A stretch of DNA of 43,247 nucleotides from Clostridiales bacterium. Lineage in GTDB: Bacteria; Bacillota; Clostridia; Peptostreptococcales; Acidaminobacteraceae. The stretch lies in contig JAIOSU010000161.1 in assembly GCA_021107455.1 (NCBI GenBank), forward strand, positions 1-43,247, written 5' to 3'. Both the position numbers and the translations under genes were made by a program. The notes below the pieces were generated by a model. It was not told the origin of the DNA, did no database searches, and was given only the letters and a program-made list of their open reading frames with translations. Below are positions 1-7,985 of the stretch, one piece after another. How positions within the stretch are numbered: the first letter of the stretch is position 1; every line of letters begins with the position of its first letter.

Positions 1-336
1 CTTGGATTCTGTCAGTATTATATTGCTGAGGACACACTCTATTTCATGTATTGTGGAATCAATTATGAACTGCTGAAAACCTATGACACATATTTGAATA
101 TGCTTTTTGTCATCATCAGAAGGGGAATTGAGGCAGGGGTCAAGACAATCGATCTCGGTCAAACTACCGAGACCATCAAGCAAAAGCTGGGAGGCAAATT
201 GAAGCCACTATATATATGTCATTATCACAAGAATCCGTTGGTCAGAAGTCTCATGAAAAAAGCCATGCCAGTTCTGGGTTACACAGCACCGACTGTACAA
301 TATCACGTTTTTAAAAATGAAGGGGACCCATCATGA
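1..336 (+). CDS. C-terminal part of a FemAB/GNAT-like acyltransferase (5' end outside window)
   Basis: The frame is open from base 1 and ends in TGA at 334-336, so only about the last 111 residues are present. The segment ILGQTT-like 'DLGQTTETIKQKLGG' followed by a basic 'K.PLYICHYHKNPLVR' stretch resembles the C-terminal end of Acetyltransf_6 (FemAB/BioF2-like) GNAT proteins, where a 'dlG....K...G' core closes the acyl-CoA fold. Substrate cannot be inferred. The stop overlaps the next start in an ATGA (333-336), so it is translationally coupled to the methyltransferase and belongs to the radical-SAM operon. The family call is by pattern recognition only; the catalytic half is not in the window. 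Confidence 0.6.
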   Translation, partial: LGFCQYYIAEDTLYFMYCGINYELLKTYDTYLNMLFVIIRRGIEAGVKTIDLGQTTETIKQKLGGKLKPLYICHYHKNPLVRSLMKKAMPVLGYTAPTVQYHVFKNEGDPS

Positions 337-929
337 GTATTTGGAATCTGTATGAAAAGACCTATGAAGGACTTTGGGTCCAGCATATATCGCTTAGACC
401 GACAAGAAAAGCGGTCATCAGGGCGATCTCCAGACTGCATTTGCCAGAGAACACACTTCTGGATATGAGCTGTGGTACGGGTCAACTGCTTGATGATCTG
501 AAAAACGAATTGCCTGAACTTAAATGTATGGGTGTGGAGCCGTCATTAATGAGACGCACTGCTGTCTCCAAAGGTCATATGGTTATAGAAAGCGATGTGG
601 AAAGTTTCAAGTCCTCAGAAAAATTTGGATGTATCGTGTGTACTCACGCATTTCCATATTTCTCGGATCAGATTGATGCCGTTTCCAGATTTTCAGAGCA
701 TACGCATCCAGGCGGGTACTTGATCATCGCTCATGCCGAGACCAAAACCATTTATGATGGCTTGATGTTGATGTTTGTGAAACTGACCACTTCAAAAGCG
801 AAGTATCCGGCTCCTTCAAAGATGATTGAGCTTTTGGAACCTTATTATAAAATATGTGAAGTTGTAAAAATCAATGCTTGGTACGTTCCGAGCATCACGA
901 TGTATGTCGCACGAAAAGGTGAGTTATGA
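333..929 (+). CDS. Class I SAM-dependent methyltransferase
   Basis: This is a 198-residue protein with the Rossmann-fold motif I 'LLDMSCGTGQLL' (residues 42-53) and a following acidic strand 'CMGVEPS' that normally holds the SAM ribose. The later 'CIVCTHAFPYFSD' and 'HPGGYLIIAHAE' match motifs post-I and III of class I methyltransferases of the ubiE/Methyltransf_11 type. The fold is known to transfer a methyl group from SAM to O, N or C of small molecules; the substrate here is unknown. Start and stop both overlap neighbours by 4 bp (ATGA at 333 and 926), placing it firmly inside the radical-SAM operon. It is likely a tailoring enzyme for the product of that cluster. Confidence 0.85.
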   Translation: MSIWNLYEKTYEGLWVQHISLRPTRKAVIRAISRLHLPENTLLDMSCGTGQLLDDLKNELPELKCMGVEPSLMRRTAVSKGHMVIESDVESFKSSEKFGCIVCTHAFPYFSDQIDAVSRFSEHTHPGGYLIIAHAETKTIYDGLMLMFVKLTTSKAKYPAPSKMIELLEPYYKICEVVKINAWYVPSITMYVARKGEL

Positions 930-2254
930 AAATTGTCTTATTGCGCCCAAAACCGGATTCAGAGACCATTGGACTTCAGCATGTCATGATTTGTGAGCCG
1001 CTTGAACTTGAGTATGTAGGGGCAGTTCTTGAAAAAGATCATCAAGTGGTACTCTATGATATGATTCTTGAAAAAAAGAGCATTGAAGAAATCATTGCTA
1101 TTGAAACGCCGGACATGGTGTGCATGACCGGTTACATTTCACATGTGAATATCCTGATGGATTACAGCAGTAGGATCAAGCAAATCAATGATAGAATCCT
1201 TACTGTGGTAGGGGGCGTACATGCTGAGGTCATTCCGGAGGATTTTGAGAAAGGTTCGTTTGACTACATTATTTCTGCCAAGCCACTGGATCATATCGTA
1301 TCCATAGCAAATGGCACCACATTCCCGCGGATCATCAATGCAGATAAATCGAGAACATTTGAGTACCCTCATCCCGCAAGACATCTAGTCGACCGTTACA
1401 GGAAAGACTACTATTACATGTTTCACAATCCGTGCAGTCTGATCAAGACTTCTTTTGGCTGTCCCTACAATTGCTCATTTTGCTTTTGTAAGGCCATAAC
1501 GGACGGAAAATATTTCACAAGGCGTATAGAAGATGTCGTTGAGGAGCTAAAAACGATTGATGATGAGGAAATCTATATTGTAGATGACGATTTCCTTTAT
1601 GATGAAAAGCGTTTGACAGAATTTTGTGATGAGGTTGAAGCGCATGACATCCACAAGAGATACCTGGTATACGGAAGAGCGGATTTTGTCGCCAAGCATC
1701 CGGAAATGATGAAAAGACTTAAAGCCATTGGTCTTCGCGCAGTGATTGTCGGGCTGGAATCTTATTCCAATAAAGACCTGGACAGTTACAACAAGAGCAG
1801 CCAAATCGGTGTGAGCATCGCTTGCATAAATATGCTTAACGCACTGGATATCGAATGTTATGGGACCTTTATCATTGGGCTGGACTGGAAAACTTCGGAT
1901 TTCAAGTCGCTTAGACGCTTCATTGTTCAGACTGGAATCCAGTTTGTAAATCTTCAGCCTTTGACGCCAATGCCGGGAACCAGACTTTATGAAAGTACCA
2001 GGAAAGACTGGATTGTAGGAGCGGATGATTTCGCAAAATGGGATATGGCCCATTTGGTGCTTCATCCTGAGCATCTATCCATCAGGCGGTATTATTTTGA
2101 AATCGTCAAACTGTATTATCAAGTGACACTCAGACCGTTGGTGGTTCGAAGGGCGCTCGGAAAATACCCTCTCAAAGAGAACATCAAATTGACCATTGGC
2201 GCGAACAAAGTGATGTGGCAATATATCAAAAGAATAATCAAGGGGCAACCATGA
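926..2254 (+). CDS. B12-binding radical SAM protein (copy 1)
   Basis: A 442-residue protein. The N-terminal ~130 residues form the Rossmann-like cobalamin-binding domain (start 'MKIVLLRP', then 'VVGGVHA' near 94-100), without a DxHxxG histidine, as is usual for B12-dependent radical SAM enzymes. The radical SAM core carries CxxxCxxC as Cys179, Cys183 and Cys186 ('FGCPYNCSFC'), which would bind the 4Fe-4S cluster, followed by 'YIVDDDFL' and 'IVGLES'. Family members methylate unactivated carbons or do other radical chemistry. It closely resembles copies 3 and 4 (same N-terminal 'EPLELEY'-type segment), suggesting local duplication. It overlaps its neighbours in ATGA junctions at both ends. The substrate is unknown. 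Confidence 0.9.
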   Translation: MKIVLLRPKPDSETIGLQHVMICEPLELEYVGAVLEKDHQVVLYDMILEKKSIEEIIAIETPDMVCMTGYISHVNILMDYSSRIKQINDRILTVVGGVHAEVIPEDFEKGSFDYIISAKPLDHIVSIANGTTFPRIINADKSRTFEYPHPARHLVDRYRKDYYYMFHNPCSLIKTSFGCPYNCSFCFCKAITDGKYFTRRIEDVVEELKTIDDEEIYIVDDDFLYDEKRLTEFCDEVEAHDIHKRYLVYGRADFVAKHPEMMKRLKAIGLRAVIVGLESYSNKDLDSYNKSSQIGVSIACINMLNALDIECYGTFIIGLDWKTSDFKSLRRFIVQTGIQFVNLQPLTPMPGTRLYESTRKDWIVGADDFAKWDMAHLVLHPEHLSIRRYYFEIVKLYYQVTLRPLVVRRALGKYPLKENIKLTIGANKVMWQYIKRIIKGQP

Positions 2255-3570
2255 AGAAGAAAATCCTATTGATCCAACCTTCCCCATATGCACCAGATGG
2301 GAATGTGATCAAGAAAAAACGACTGAATTTTGTTGGACTCTCACTACCGCTCATTGCGGCATTGACTCCAGACAACTATGAAATGGAACTCATATATGAG
2401 ACCATAGAAGAAATACCATGGCATACGGAAGCGGAAATAGTTGGCATCTCCTCCATGGGACACGGTGTACACAGAACCATCGACATAGCAAGAGGCTTTA
2501 AGGCTCTTGGTAAGACCGTAGTCCTTGGTGGCTACATGGTCAGCCTTTTGCCTGAGGAGGGACTTAAATACGCAGATGCCGTATTTGTGGGCGATGTGGA
2601 GACCTCGTGGGGGATCTTTCTGAGTGACTATGAAACCGGATTGATCAAACCCGTTTATGACATGCCCCTTAAAAACTATTCTCCTCCACTTCCTCGATAT
2701 GAACTGATTGCAAATAAGAAAATTGGGAGTTTCCTACCTGTACAAGCCGGTAGAGGTTGCGTGAACCATTGTTCTTTTTGCTCGGTGGCATGCCTATATC
2801 AAGGGCGCTATTTAAAGAGACCTGTTGATGAGGTCATGAGAGATATAAAAGAAGTCAGGAGACTGGGGTACAAACAGTTTTTACTGCTTGATGACAATAT
2901 TTTCTCAGACCGAGTCTATACGAAAGCACTATGCGAGGCGAATAAACCCCTCAAGATGAAGTGGATGACGCAATGCACTGTGACCATAGGAGACGATGTG
3001 GAGCTGCTCAGGCTTATAAAGGACAGCGGGTGCATCGCACTCTCTTTTGGTCTTGAAAGCATCACACAGAGCAGTCTGGATGGCATGGACAAGCCTTGGG
3101 CGAAAGTCAGCGAATATGAAAGATTGATTGGGGTGGTCAGAGATGAGGGCATTCAGGTTTCCACAGAGATGGTGGTCGGAGCAGATGGTGACACACTCGA
3201 ATCCATTAAAAATACAGCCAAATTCATCAATGACCTTAAGATCGCAGTTCCACGTTTTTATATTTTGACACCAATCCCTGGAACACTTTTTTTTCATCAG
3301 ATGAGTGATGAGAATCGAATCTATAATAAGGACATCTATTCATATAACGGTGCTGAAGCTGTTCACATCCCCAAAAACATGTCACCGCAGGAACTAACGG
3401 ATGCATACTGGGCGCTTTATAAGGAGGTTTTCAGTTATAAGAACATCATAAAGCGGACGGTTTTTCAAAAGGGATTTTTCGTGAATCCACTTTTGTCAGT
3501 TTTTTATCTGTACATCAATCTTTATTATAGGTATCAGATCAATAGGGGAATCACCCCGAATATAATATAA
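2251..3570 (+). CDS. B12-binding radical SAM protein (copy 2, divergent)
   Basis: A 439-residue protein. I chose the ATG at 2251, which overlaps the upstream stop (ATGA) and gives the family-typical 'MKKKILLIQP' N-terminus, over an in-frame ATG at 2215. The cobalamin domain covers about residues 1-130 ('VVLGGYMVS' near 90-98). The cluster motif is Cys170, Cys174 and Cys177 ('GRGCVNHCSFC'). Further core motifs are 'LLLDDNIF' and 'SFGLESI'. The N-terminus lacks the 'EPLELEY' segment shared by the other three copies, so it belongs to a different subfamily and probably performs a different step. The 'TPIPGT' motif near the C-terminus is common to B12 radical SAM proteins. The stop is followed 13 bp later by copy 3 with its own GAGGAG site. 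Confidence 0.9.
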   Translation: MKKKILLIQPSPYAPDGNVIKKKRLNFVGLSLPLIAALTPDNYEMELIYETIEEIPWHTEAEIVGISSMGHGVHRTIDIARGFKALGKTVVLGGYMVSLLPEEGLKYADAVFVGDVETSWGIFLSDYETGLIKPVYDMPLKNYSPPLPRYELIANKKIGSFLPVQAGRGCVNHCSFCSVACLYQGRYLKRPVDEVMRDIKEVRRLGYKQFLLLDDNIFSDRVYTKALCEANKPLKMKWMTQCTVTIGDDVELLRLIKDSGCIALSFGLESITQSSLDGMDKPWAKVSEYERLIGVVRDEGIQVSTEMVVGADGDTLESIKNTAKFINDLKIAVPRFYILTPIPGTLFFHQMSDENRIYNKDIYSYNGAEAVHIPKNMSPQELTDAYWALYKEVFSYKNIIKRTVFQKGFFVNPLLSVFYLYINLYYRYQINRGITPNII

Positions 3571-3583
3571 ATGAGGAGCGGAC

Positions 3584-4957
3584 ATGAAAATTCTTTTAGT
3601 CAGACCTTGGGTGAATAAGAACATCACAACTGTAAAGAATTACTTGTTTGGAGAACCCATGGGTCTCGAATGCTTTTCTGCGCTTTTAAAAGAGAATGGC
3701 GTGGAGGTGTTACTTGTGGATTTCATGGTGGAGACAAAAGCCGCTATTGAAACTTATCTGGAAAGTTTCAGACCGGATGCGGTCGGCATCACATCACAAT
3801 GTACTGATGTCGAGAACGTCAAAGAGATTGCAAAAGCAGTGAAACTTTATAGTCTGGCAACCCCGGTTCTGGTCGGTGGAGTTCAAGCATCCTGTTTCCC
3901 AAATGCGTTTTTTGTACCTGAAGTGGATTATGTCTTCAAGTCAACCACACGCCAAAACGTAAAAGAAGTTTTAGATGAACTTAAAGGCGGTTCAAATATC
4001 GAGCAAATCGAAGGTATATATAAAAAATCACTAGATTATATCAATGAAGGTGAATTTTGCTACAACGAATATGTCGTTCCCGATCGCAGCAGCACTGAAA
4101 AATACCGTAAATCCTACAAATATGTTGGATATCAACCCTGTGCCATAGTTCAAACCTCCTATGGATGTAGAAACAGATGCACATTTTGTATACGCTGGAA
4201 AATTGAGGGTGGGGAGCTTAGAGAAGTGCCAATCGAAGAAATTGTCGATCAGATTGCCGCTCTAAGTGAGCCTTATGTGATGATTTGTGACAATGATTTT
4301 CTGATCAATGCATCAAGACTTTTATCCTTTTGTGACTTGCTTGAAGCCAAAGGTGTCAGAAAGGAATTCATTTGCTATGGTAGTGTGAACAGCATTCTGG
4401 AAAAACCGGAACTGATGTCCAGACTGAGGAGTAATGGTCTGGTGGCAGTCATCGTGGGTTATGAAGCCTTCGAGGACAAGCAATTGTCGATTTACAACAA
4501 GGCATCTACCATAGATGACAATGAGAAGGCGACGAAGGTTCTCAAAGCAAATGGCATCGCATGTTGGGGGTCGTTCATCTTACACCCGGACTGGACCAAG
4601 AAAGATTTCAAAAAACTATTGGATTATCTGGATTTTCTGAAACCTGAACTCGCCACTTTTTCTCCTCTGGTTCCACATCCCATGACGCCACTGTATGAAA
4701 CGTATAAGGACCGCCTGCTTTATGATGCGGATGACTATGACAAATGGAATTTTGGAGACGTGCTAATTCGTCCATCCAAGATGAGTCTCAAGGCTTACTA
4801 CTGGGAAGTACTTAAGCTCAGTCTCAAAATCAATGGAAATTTATATAGTGTAAAGTATACTTTAAAAGCATTTCCCATAGCAAACACCTTGAAAATGATT
4901 ACAGGATTCAATACTTTGTTTGCCATCTACATTAAAAACATGCTGACGAGGCGATAA
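3584..4957 (+). CDS. B12-binding radical SAM protein (copy 3)
   Basis: A 457-residue protein with the same order as copy 1: cobalamin-binding Rossmann domain (residues ~1-130, 'VLVGGVQAS' near 95-103), then the radical SAM core with Cys195, Cys199 and Cys202 ('YGCRNRCTFC') and 'MICDNDFLI'. The N-terminus 'MKILLVRP...GEPMGLE' and the long C-terminal tail ('KWNFGDVLIRPSKMS') align by eye with copies 1 and 4. The ATG follows a good ribosome site (ATGAGGAG at 3571-3578). The different residues around the first Cys (YGCRNR rather than FGCPYN) suggest a different substrate or step. No product can be assigned. Confidence 0.9.
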   Translation: MKILLVRPWVNKNITTVKNYLFGEPMGLECFSALLKENGVEVLLVDFMVETKAAIETYLESFRPDAVGITSQCTDVENVKEIAKAVKLYSLATPVLVGGVQASCFPNAFFVPEVDYVFKSTTRQNVKEVLDELKGGSNIEQIEGIYKKSLDYINEGEFCYNEYVVPDRSSTEKYRKSYKYVGYQPCAIVQTSYGCRNRCTFCIRWKIEGGELREVPIEEIVDQIAALSEPYVMICDNDFLINASRLLSFCDLLEAKGVRKEFICYGSVNSILEKPELMSRLRSNGLVAVIVGYEAFEDKQLSIYNKASTIDDNEKATKVLKANGIACWGSFILHPDWTKKDFKKLLDYLDFLKPELATFSPLVPHPMTPLYETYKDRLLYDADDYDKWNFGDVLIRPSKMSLKAYYWEVLKLSLKINGNLYSVKYTLKAFPIANTLKMITGFNTLFAIYIKNMLTRR

Positions 4958-4958
4958 G

Positions 4959-6257
4959 ATGAAAGTACTTTTAGTGAGACCTGAAATCCCCAATCTATTC
5001 AAATATGCGAATTTGATCACTAGTGAACCCCTTGAGCTGGAGTACCTTTATACAGAAATCATAGCCATTGGACATACTGCGATGATTTTTGATGGTGTAT
5101 TTGAAAAAAAGGAATATTCAAAAGTTCTAGAAGAATTTGGTCCCGATTTGGTTGCCATCACGGGGTACATCACTCAAGAGAATCTGATGAAAACCTATGC
5201 GATCGAGGCCAAAAGACACAATCCACACGTTTTGACTATGATGGGTGGTGTTCATGTACAGCTCAATCCCGACAGGTTCAAAGTGACTGGAGTCGATTAT
5301 ATTTTCCGAAGTGAATCCATGAAGTCTTTTAGTGAATTTATGGATGCAATTGCATGTGGAAAAACTACTTTTGAACCTATTAATGGGTTGATGCATAAAG
5401 ATAGGGATGATTGGATAGAAAATGCTCTATTACCATCGGAAATCAATGAATTACGGATTCCTGACCGTTCACATTTTTATGCCCATATGGAATGGTACAA
5501 TTATTTGGATCTAGGCTCTGTGGCAACTATAAAAACTTCATTCTCATGTCCTCACAACTGTAACTTTTGTTACTGTACAAATCTTGGTGGTGGGGTTTAT
5601 AATGCAAGAAATCTAGACCTTGTGATAGAGGAGCTAGAGGGACTTAAAACCGACAATATATTGATTGTGGATGATGATTTTCTCGCAGATATAAGTCGAA
5701 CTCAGCAGTTCGTGAGAAGGGTCAAAAAATCCGGACTGAAAAAAAACTATATCTGCTATGCCAGAGCGGATGCTGTCGCTGAAAATCTTGAGTTGATCAA
5801 AGATATGGCAGAGATAGGCTTCAAATATTTCATTGTGGGGCTTGAAGCCATAACGGATGTGGACCTTAAAAGTTATGACAAAATGACAACCGAGAACATC
5901 AACCGCAGATGCATAGAGAATATACACGCTGCAAGCGCCGAGGTTATTGCGCTTATGATGATTTCAAATAGAGCAGTTAGAGATGATTTCAAAGATCTGT
6001 ACAAATGGGCAAAAAAAAATAAACTCATTTATACGACTGTGTCCATTTTCACACCAATACCGGGAACTCCTCTTTATGAAATCCATAAAGAGGAGATCAC
6101 CAGCAAGAAGATTGAGCACTGGGATTTTCTGCATTTGGTACTGAAGCCGAAAAACATGAACAAGTTTCAGTTCTATTTTCATTTTGTACTATTATCTTAT
6201 AAGCTCTATAGACTAGGTAAACAATCCGGTGGTTTCCAGTTTACAAGAAAAATATAA
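4959..6257 (+). CDS. B12-binding radical SAM protein (copy 4)
   Basis: A 432-residue protein, last gene of the operon, starting one base after the stop of copy 3. The cobalamin domain is at residues ~1-125 ('TMMGGVHVQ' near 93-101). The 4Fe-4S motif is Cys197, Cys201 and Cys204 ('FSCPHNCNFC', with a further Cys206 as in copy 1). 'LIVDDDFLAD', 'YARADAVAE' and 'IVGLEAI' repeat segments of copy 1 almost word for word, so copies 1 and 4 are the closest pair. The C-terminus is short and basic. A terminator hairpin begins at the stop codon, so the operon ends here. Confidence 0.9.
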   Translation: MKVLLVRPEIPNLFKYANLITSEPLELEYLYTEIIAIGHTAMIFDGVFEKKEYSKVLEEFGPDLVAITGYITQENLMKTYAIEAKRHNPHVLTMMGGVHVQLNPDRFKVTGVDYIFRSESMKSFSEFMDAIACGKTTFEPINGLMHKDRDDWIENALLPSEINELRIPDRSHFYAHMEWYNYLDLGSVATIKTSFSCPHNCNFCYCTNLGGGVYNARNLDLVIEELEGLKTDNILIVDDDFLADISRTQQFVRRVKKSGLKKNYICYARADAVAENLELIKDMAEIGFKYFIVGLEAITDVDLKSYDKMTTENINRRCIENIHAASAEVIALMMISNRAVRDDFKDLYKWAKKNKLIYTTVSIFTPIPGTPLYEIHKEEITSKKIEHWDFLHLVLKPKNMNKFQFYFHFVLLSYKLYRLGKQSGGFQFTRKI

Positions 6258-6302
6258 AAAGTGATCCGATTATCTAGATTTCTAGAGTTTCTGATCACTT
6301 TT
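6257..6302. terminator. Rho-independent terminator between convergent genes
   Basis: The arms AAAAGTGATC and GATCACTTTT pair across an AT-rich loop region and are flanked by A runs on the left and T runs on the right. The structure can serve both the radical-SAM operon and the converging GNAT-nitrilase gene. Confidence 0.8.
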
Positions 6303-6311
6303 ATTATTTTA

Positions 6312-7856
6312 CTATATTTTGCTAGATCGTTCCTTGAGTTCATAGAGGTCGATTCTACGATTCTTAAGAAGTGTGACTGTTCCGGAATGCCTTGAACGTT
6401 TGAGCAATTCGAGGTCGACATCCCCAACGATTACTGTTTCGATGTTCGGTGTACATTCCGCCATGATCCCATCTCTTGGAAATGAAAAATCTGAAGGTGT
6501 GAAAATTGCAGACTGAGCATATTGGATATCCATGTTCTCAACATGGGTCAGATTGCCGACAGTGCCTGCAATAACCGTATACACCTGATTCTCAACAGCT
6601 CTCGCCTGAGCACAGTATCTAACTCGCATATACCCTTGACGCTCATCCGTACAAAATGGAGTAAATATGATGTTTGCGCCTTTTTCAGTAACGATTCTGG
6701 CAAGTTCAGGGAATTCAATATCATAACAAATCAAAATTGATATTTTTCCACAATCCGTATCAAAGACTTTTATGGAATCGCCAGTAGTGATGCCCCACCA
6801 TTGCTGTTCATTTGGTGTGATATGAAGTTTGTACTGTTTGTCAATAGTGCCATCTCTTCGGAAAAGATAGGCGATGTTATAGATTTGTCCACCTTCTTCA
6901 ACGAAATGGGAACCCCCGATGATATTGACATTATATTTGACTGCGAAATCCGTAAAAATCTGAATGTATTGTTCAGTAAATGTAGTCAACATCTTTATGG
7001 ATTGTGACGGAGTATCCTGATCCATGAATGATAGCAACTGAGTTGTGAAGATTTCCGGAAACACCACAAAGTCGGATTTGTAGTTGGATGCGACATCCAC
7101 ATAATACTCGCATTGATGTGAAAACTCCTCAAAGGAGTCAATTTTTTTCATCATATATTGGATCACACAGATTCTTACAGGCATTGCCGTTTTAAAATGT
7201 TGCTTGCCTTTGGACTGATATTCAATGTTGTTCCATTCCATCAATGTTGCATATTGAAGGGAAGCTTTGTCATCAGGCATGTATTTTTTCATGACCCGTT
7301 TCAAAACGAATCCGCTTTTAAGCTGGAAGGAAAGGATTGGATCATAGATATTGAGTGCGGTAACTTCGCGGACATATTCCTTGGGACTCATTTTATCTGC
7401 ATAGTCCTTGTACCCTGGAATCCTACCACCGATGACTATACTCTTCAGGTTCAACTCTTGAACCAATTCTTTTCGTGCTTCATACAGTCTTCTACCGATT
7501 TTCATATTTCTGTAATCGGGATGAACCATGATTTCAATACCATAAAGGTTGTATCCGTCAGGATTGTGGTTTGTGATGTAGCCGTTATCTGTAATCTCAT
7601 CCCAAGAGTGTTGATCGTTATATTCATCAAAGTTGATGATTAAGCTGGAACTTGATCCAATAATCTCACCATCGTACTCCACACAAATCTGTCCTTCGGG
7701 AAAAATCGAATGATGGCTTTCAAGTTGTGAGAGTTTCCATAGCTCCATATTTTTGAAACATTTTTTTTGAAGTTCTATTATGGATTGAAAATCCTCTCTT
7801 CTTATCTGACGTATTATTATTTTCTTTTCAAATTTCGATAAATCAATGTTTCCCAT
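6312..7856 (-). CDS. GNAT acetyltransferase-carbon-nitrogen hydrolase (nitrilase) fusion
   Basis: A 514-residue two-domain protein. The start at 7856 follows AAAGGGG five bases upstream; a longer in-frame start at 7898 has no such site. Residues ~10-200 are a GNAT domain with 'GIEIMVHPDYRNMKIGRRLYEARK', the acetyl-CoA loop region. Residues ~225-500 are a nitrilase-superfamily domain with a complete catalytic triad: Glu268 ('FPEIF'), Lys343 ('YKLHI') and Cys377 ('LICYDIEFPE'). The superfamily hydrolyses or condenses C-N amide bonds. This fusion is a recurring architecture in bacteria, usually annotated bifunctional and of unknown substrate. It is transcribed divergently from the PPi-PEPCK gene with 129 bp between starts. 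Confidence 0.92.
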   Translation of the reverse strand: MGNIDLSKFEKKIIIRQIRREDFQSIIELQKKCFKNMELWKLSQLESHHSIFPEGQICVEYDGEIIGSSSSLIINFDEYNDQHSWDEITDNGYITNHNPDGYNLYGIEIMVHPDYRNMKIGRRLYEARKELVQELNLKSIVIGGRIPGYKDYADKMSPKEYVREVTALNIYDPILSFQLKSGFVLKRVMKKYMPDDKASLQYATLMEWNNIEYQSKGKQHFKTAMPVRICVIQYMMKKIDSFEEFSHQCEYYVDVASNYKSDFVVFPEIFTTQLLSFMDQDTPSQSIKMLTTFTEQYIQIFTDFAVKYNVNIIGGSHFVEEGGQIYNIAYLFRRDGTIDKQYKLHITPNEQQWWGITTGDSIKVFDTDCGKISILICYDIEFPELARIVTEKGANIIFTPFCTDERQGYMRVRYCAQARAVENQVYTVIAGTVGNLTHVENMDIQYAQSAIFTPSDFSFPRDGIMAECTPNIETVIVGDVDLELLKRSRHSGTVTLLKNRRIDLYELKERSSKI

Positions 7857-7918
7857 ATTAACCCCTTTCAAATAGTTCATATGAGCATGTTTACCCAATT
7901 TTTAGGCATAATACCCAC

Positions 7919-7947
7919 TTGATTTAAGAGCGGACAAGAAGTATAAT
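7919..7947 (+). promoter_or_regulatory. Sigma-70-type promoter of the PEP carboxykinase gene
   Basis: A -35 TTGATT (7919-7924) and a -10 TATAAT (7942-7947) are separated by 17 bp and lie 39 bp upstream of the start codon, which has its own TAGGAGG site. Confidence 0.65.
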
Positions 7948-7985
7948 TGTTAAAATAAATTAATAAATCTAAAATAGGAGGCGTT

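Noticed and set aside
1547-2074. Long open frame on the minus strand within the first radical SAM gene
   Set aside because: It lies wholly inside a well-supported gene, has no ribosome site or family motifs, and is a shadow of the coding strand.
1-6257. Hopanoid, ladderane or bacteriochlorophyll biosynthesis cluster
   Set aside because: B12 radical SAM enzymes occur in those pathways, but no cyclase, ketosynthase or pigment gene is present in the window, so no pathway is named.
7158-7643. 161-residue plus-strand frame opposite the GNAT-nitrilase gene
   Set aside because: It is antisense to conserved GNAT motifs, lacks a ribosome site and shows no domain.
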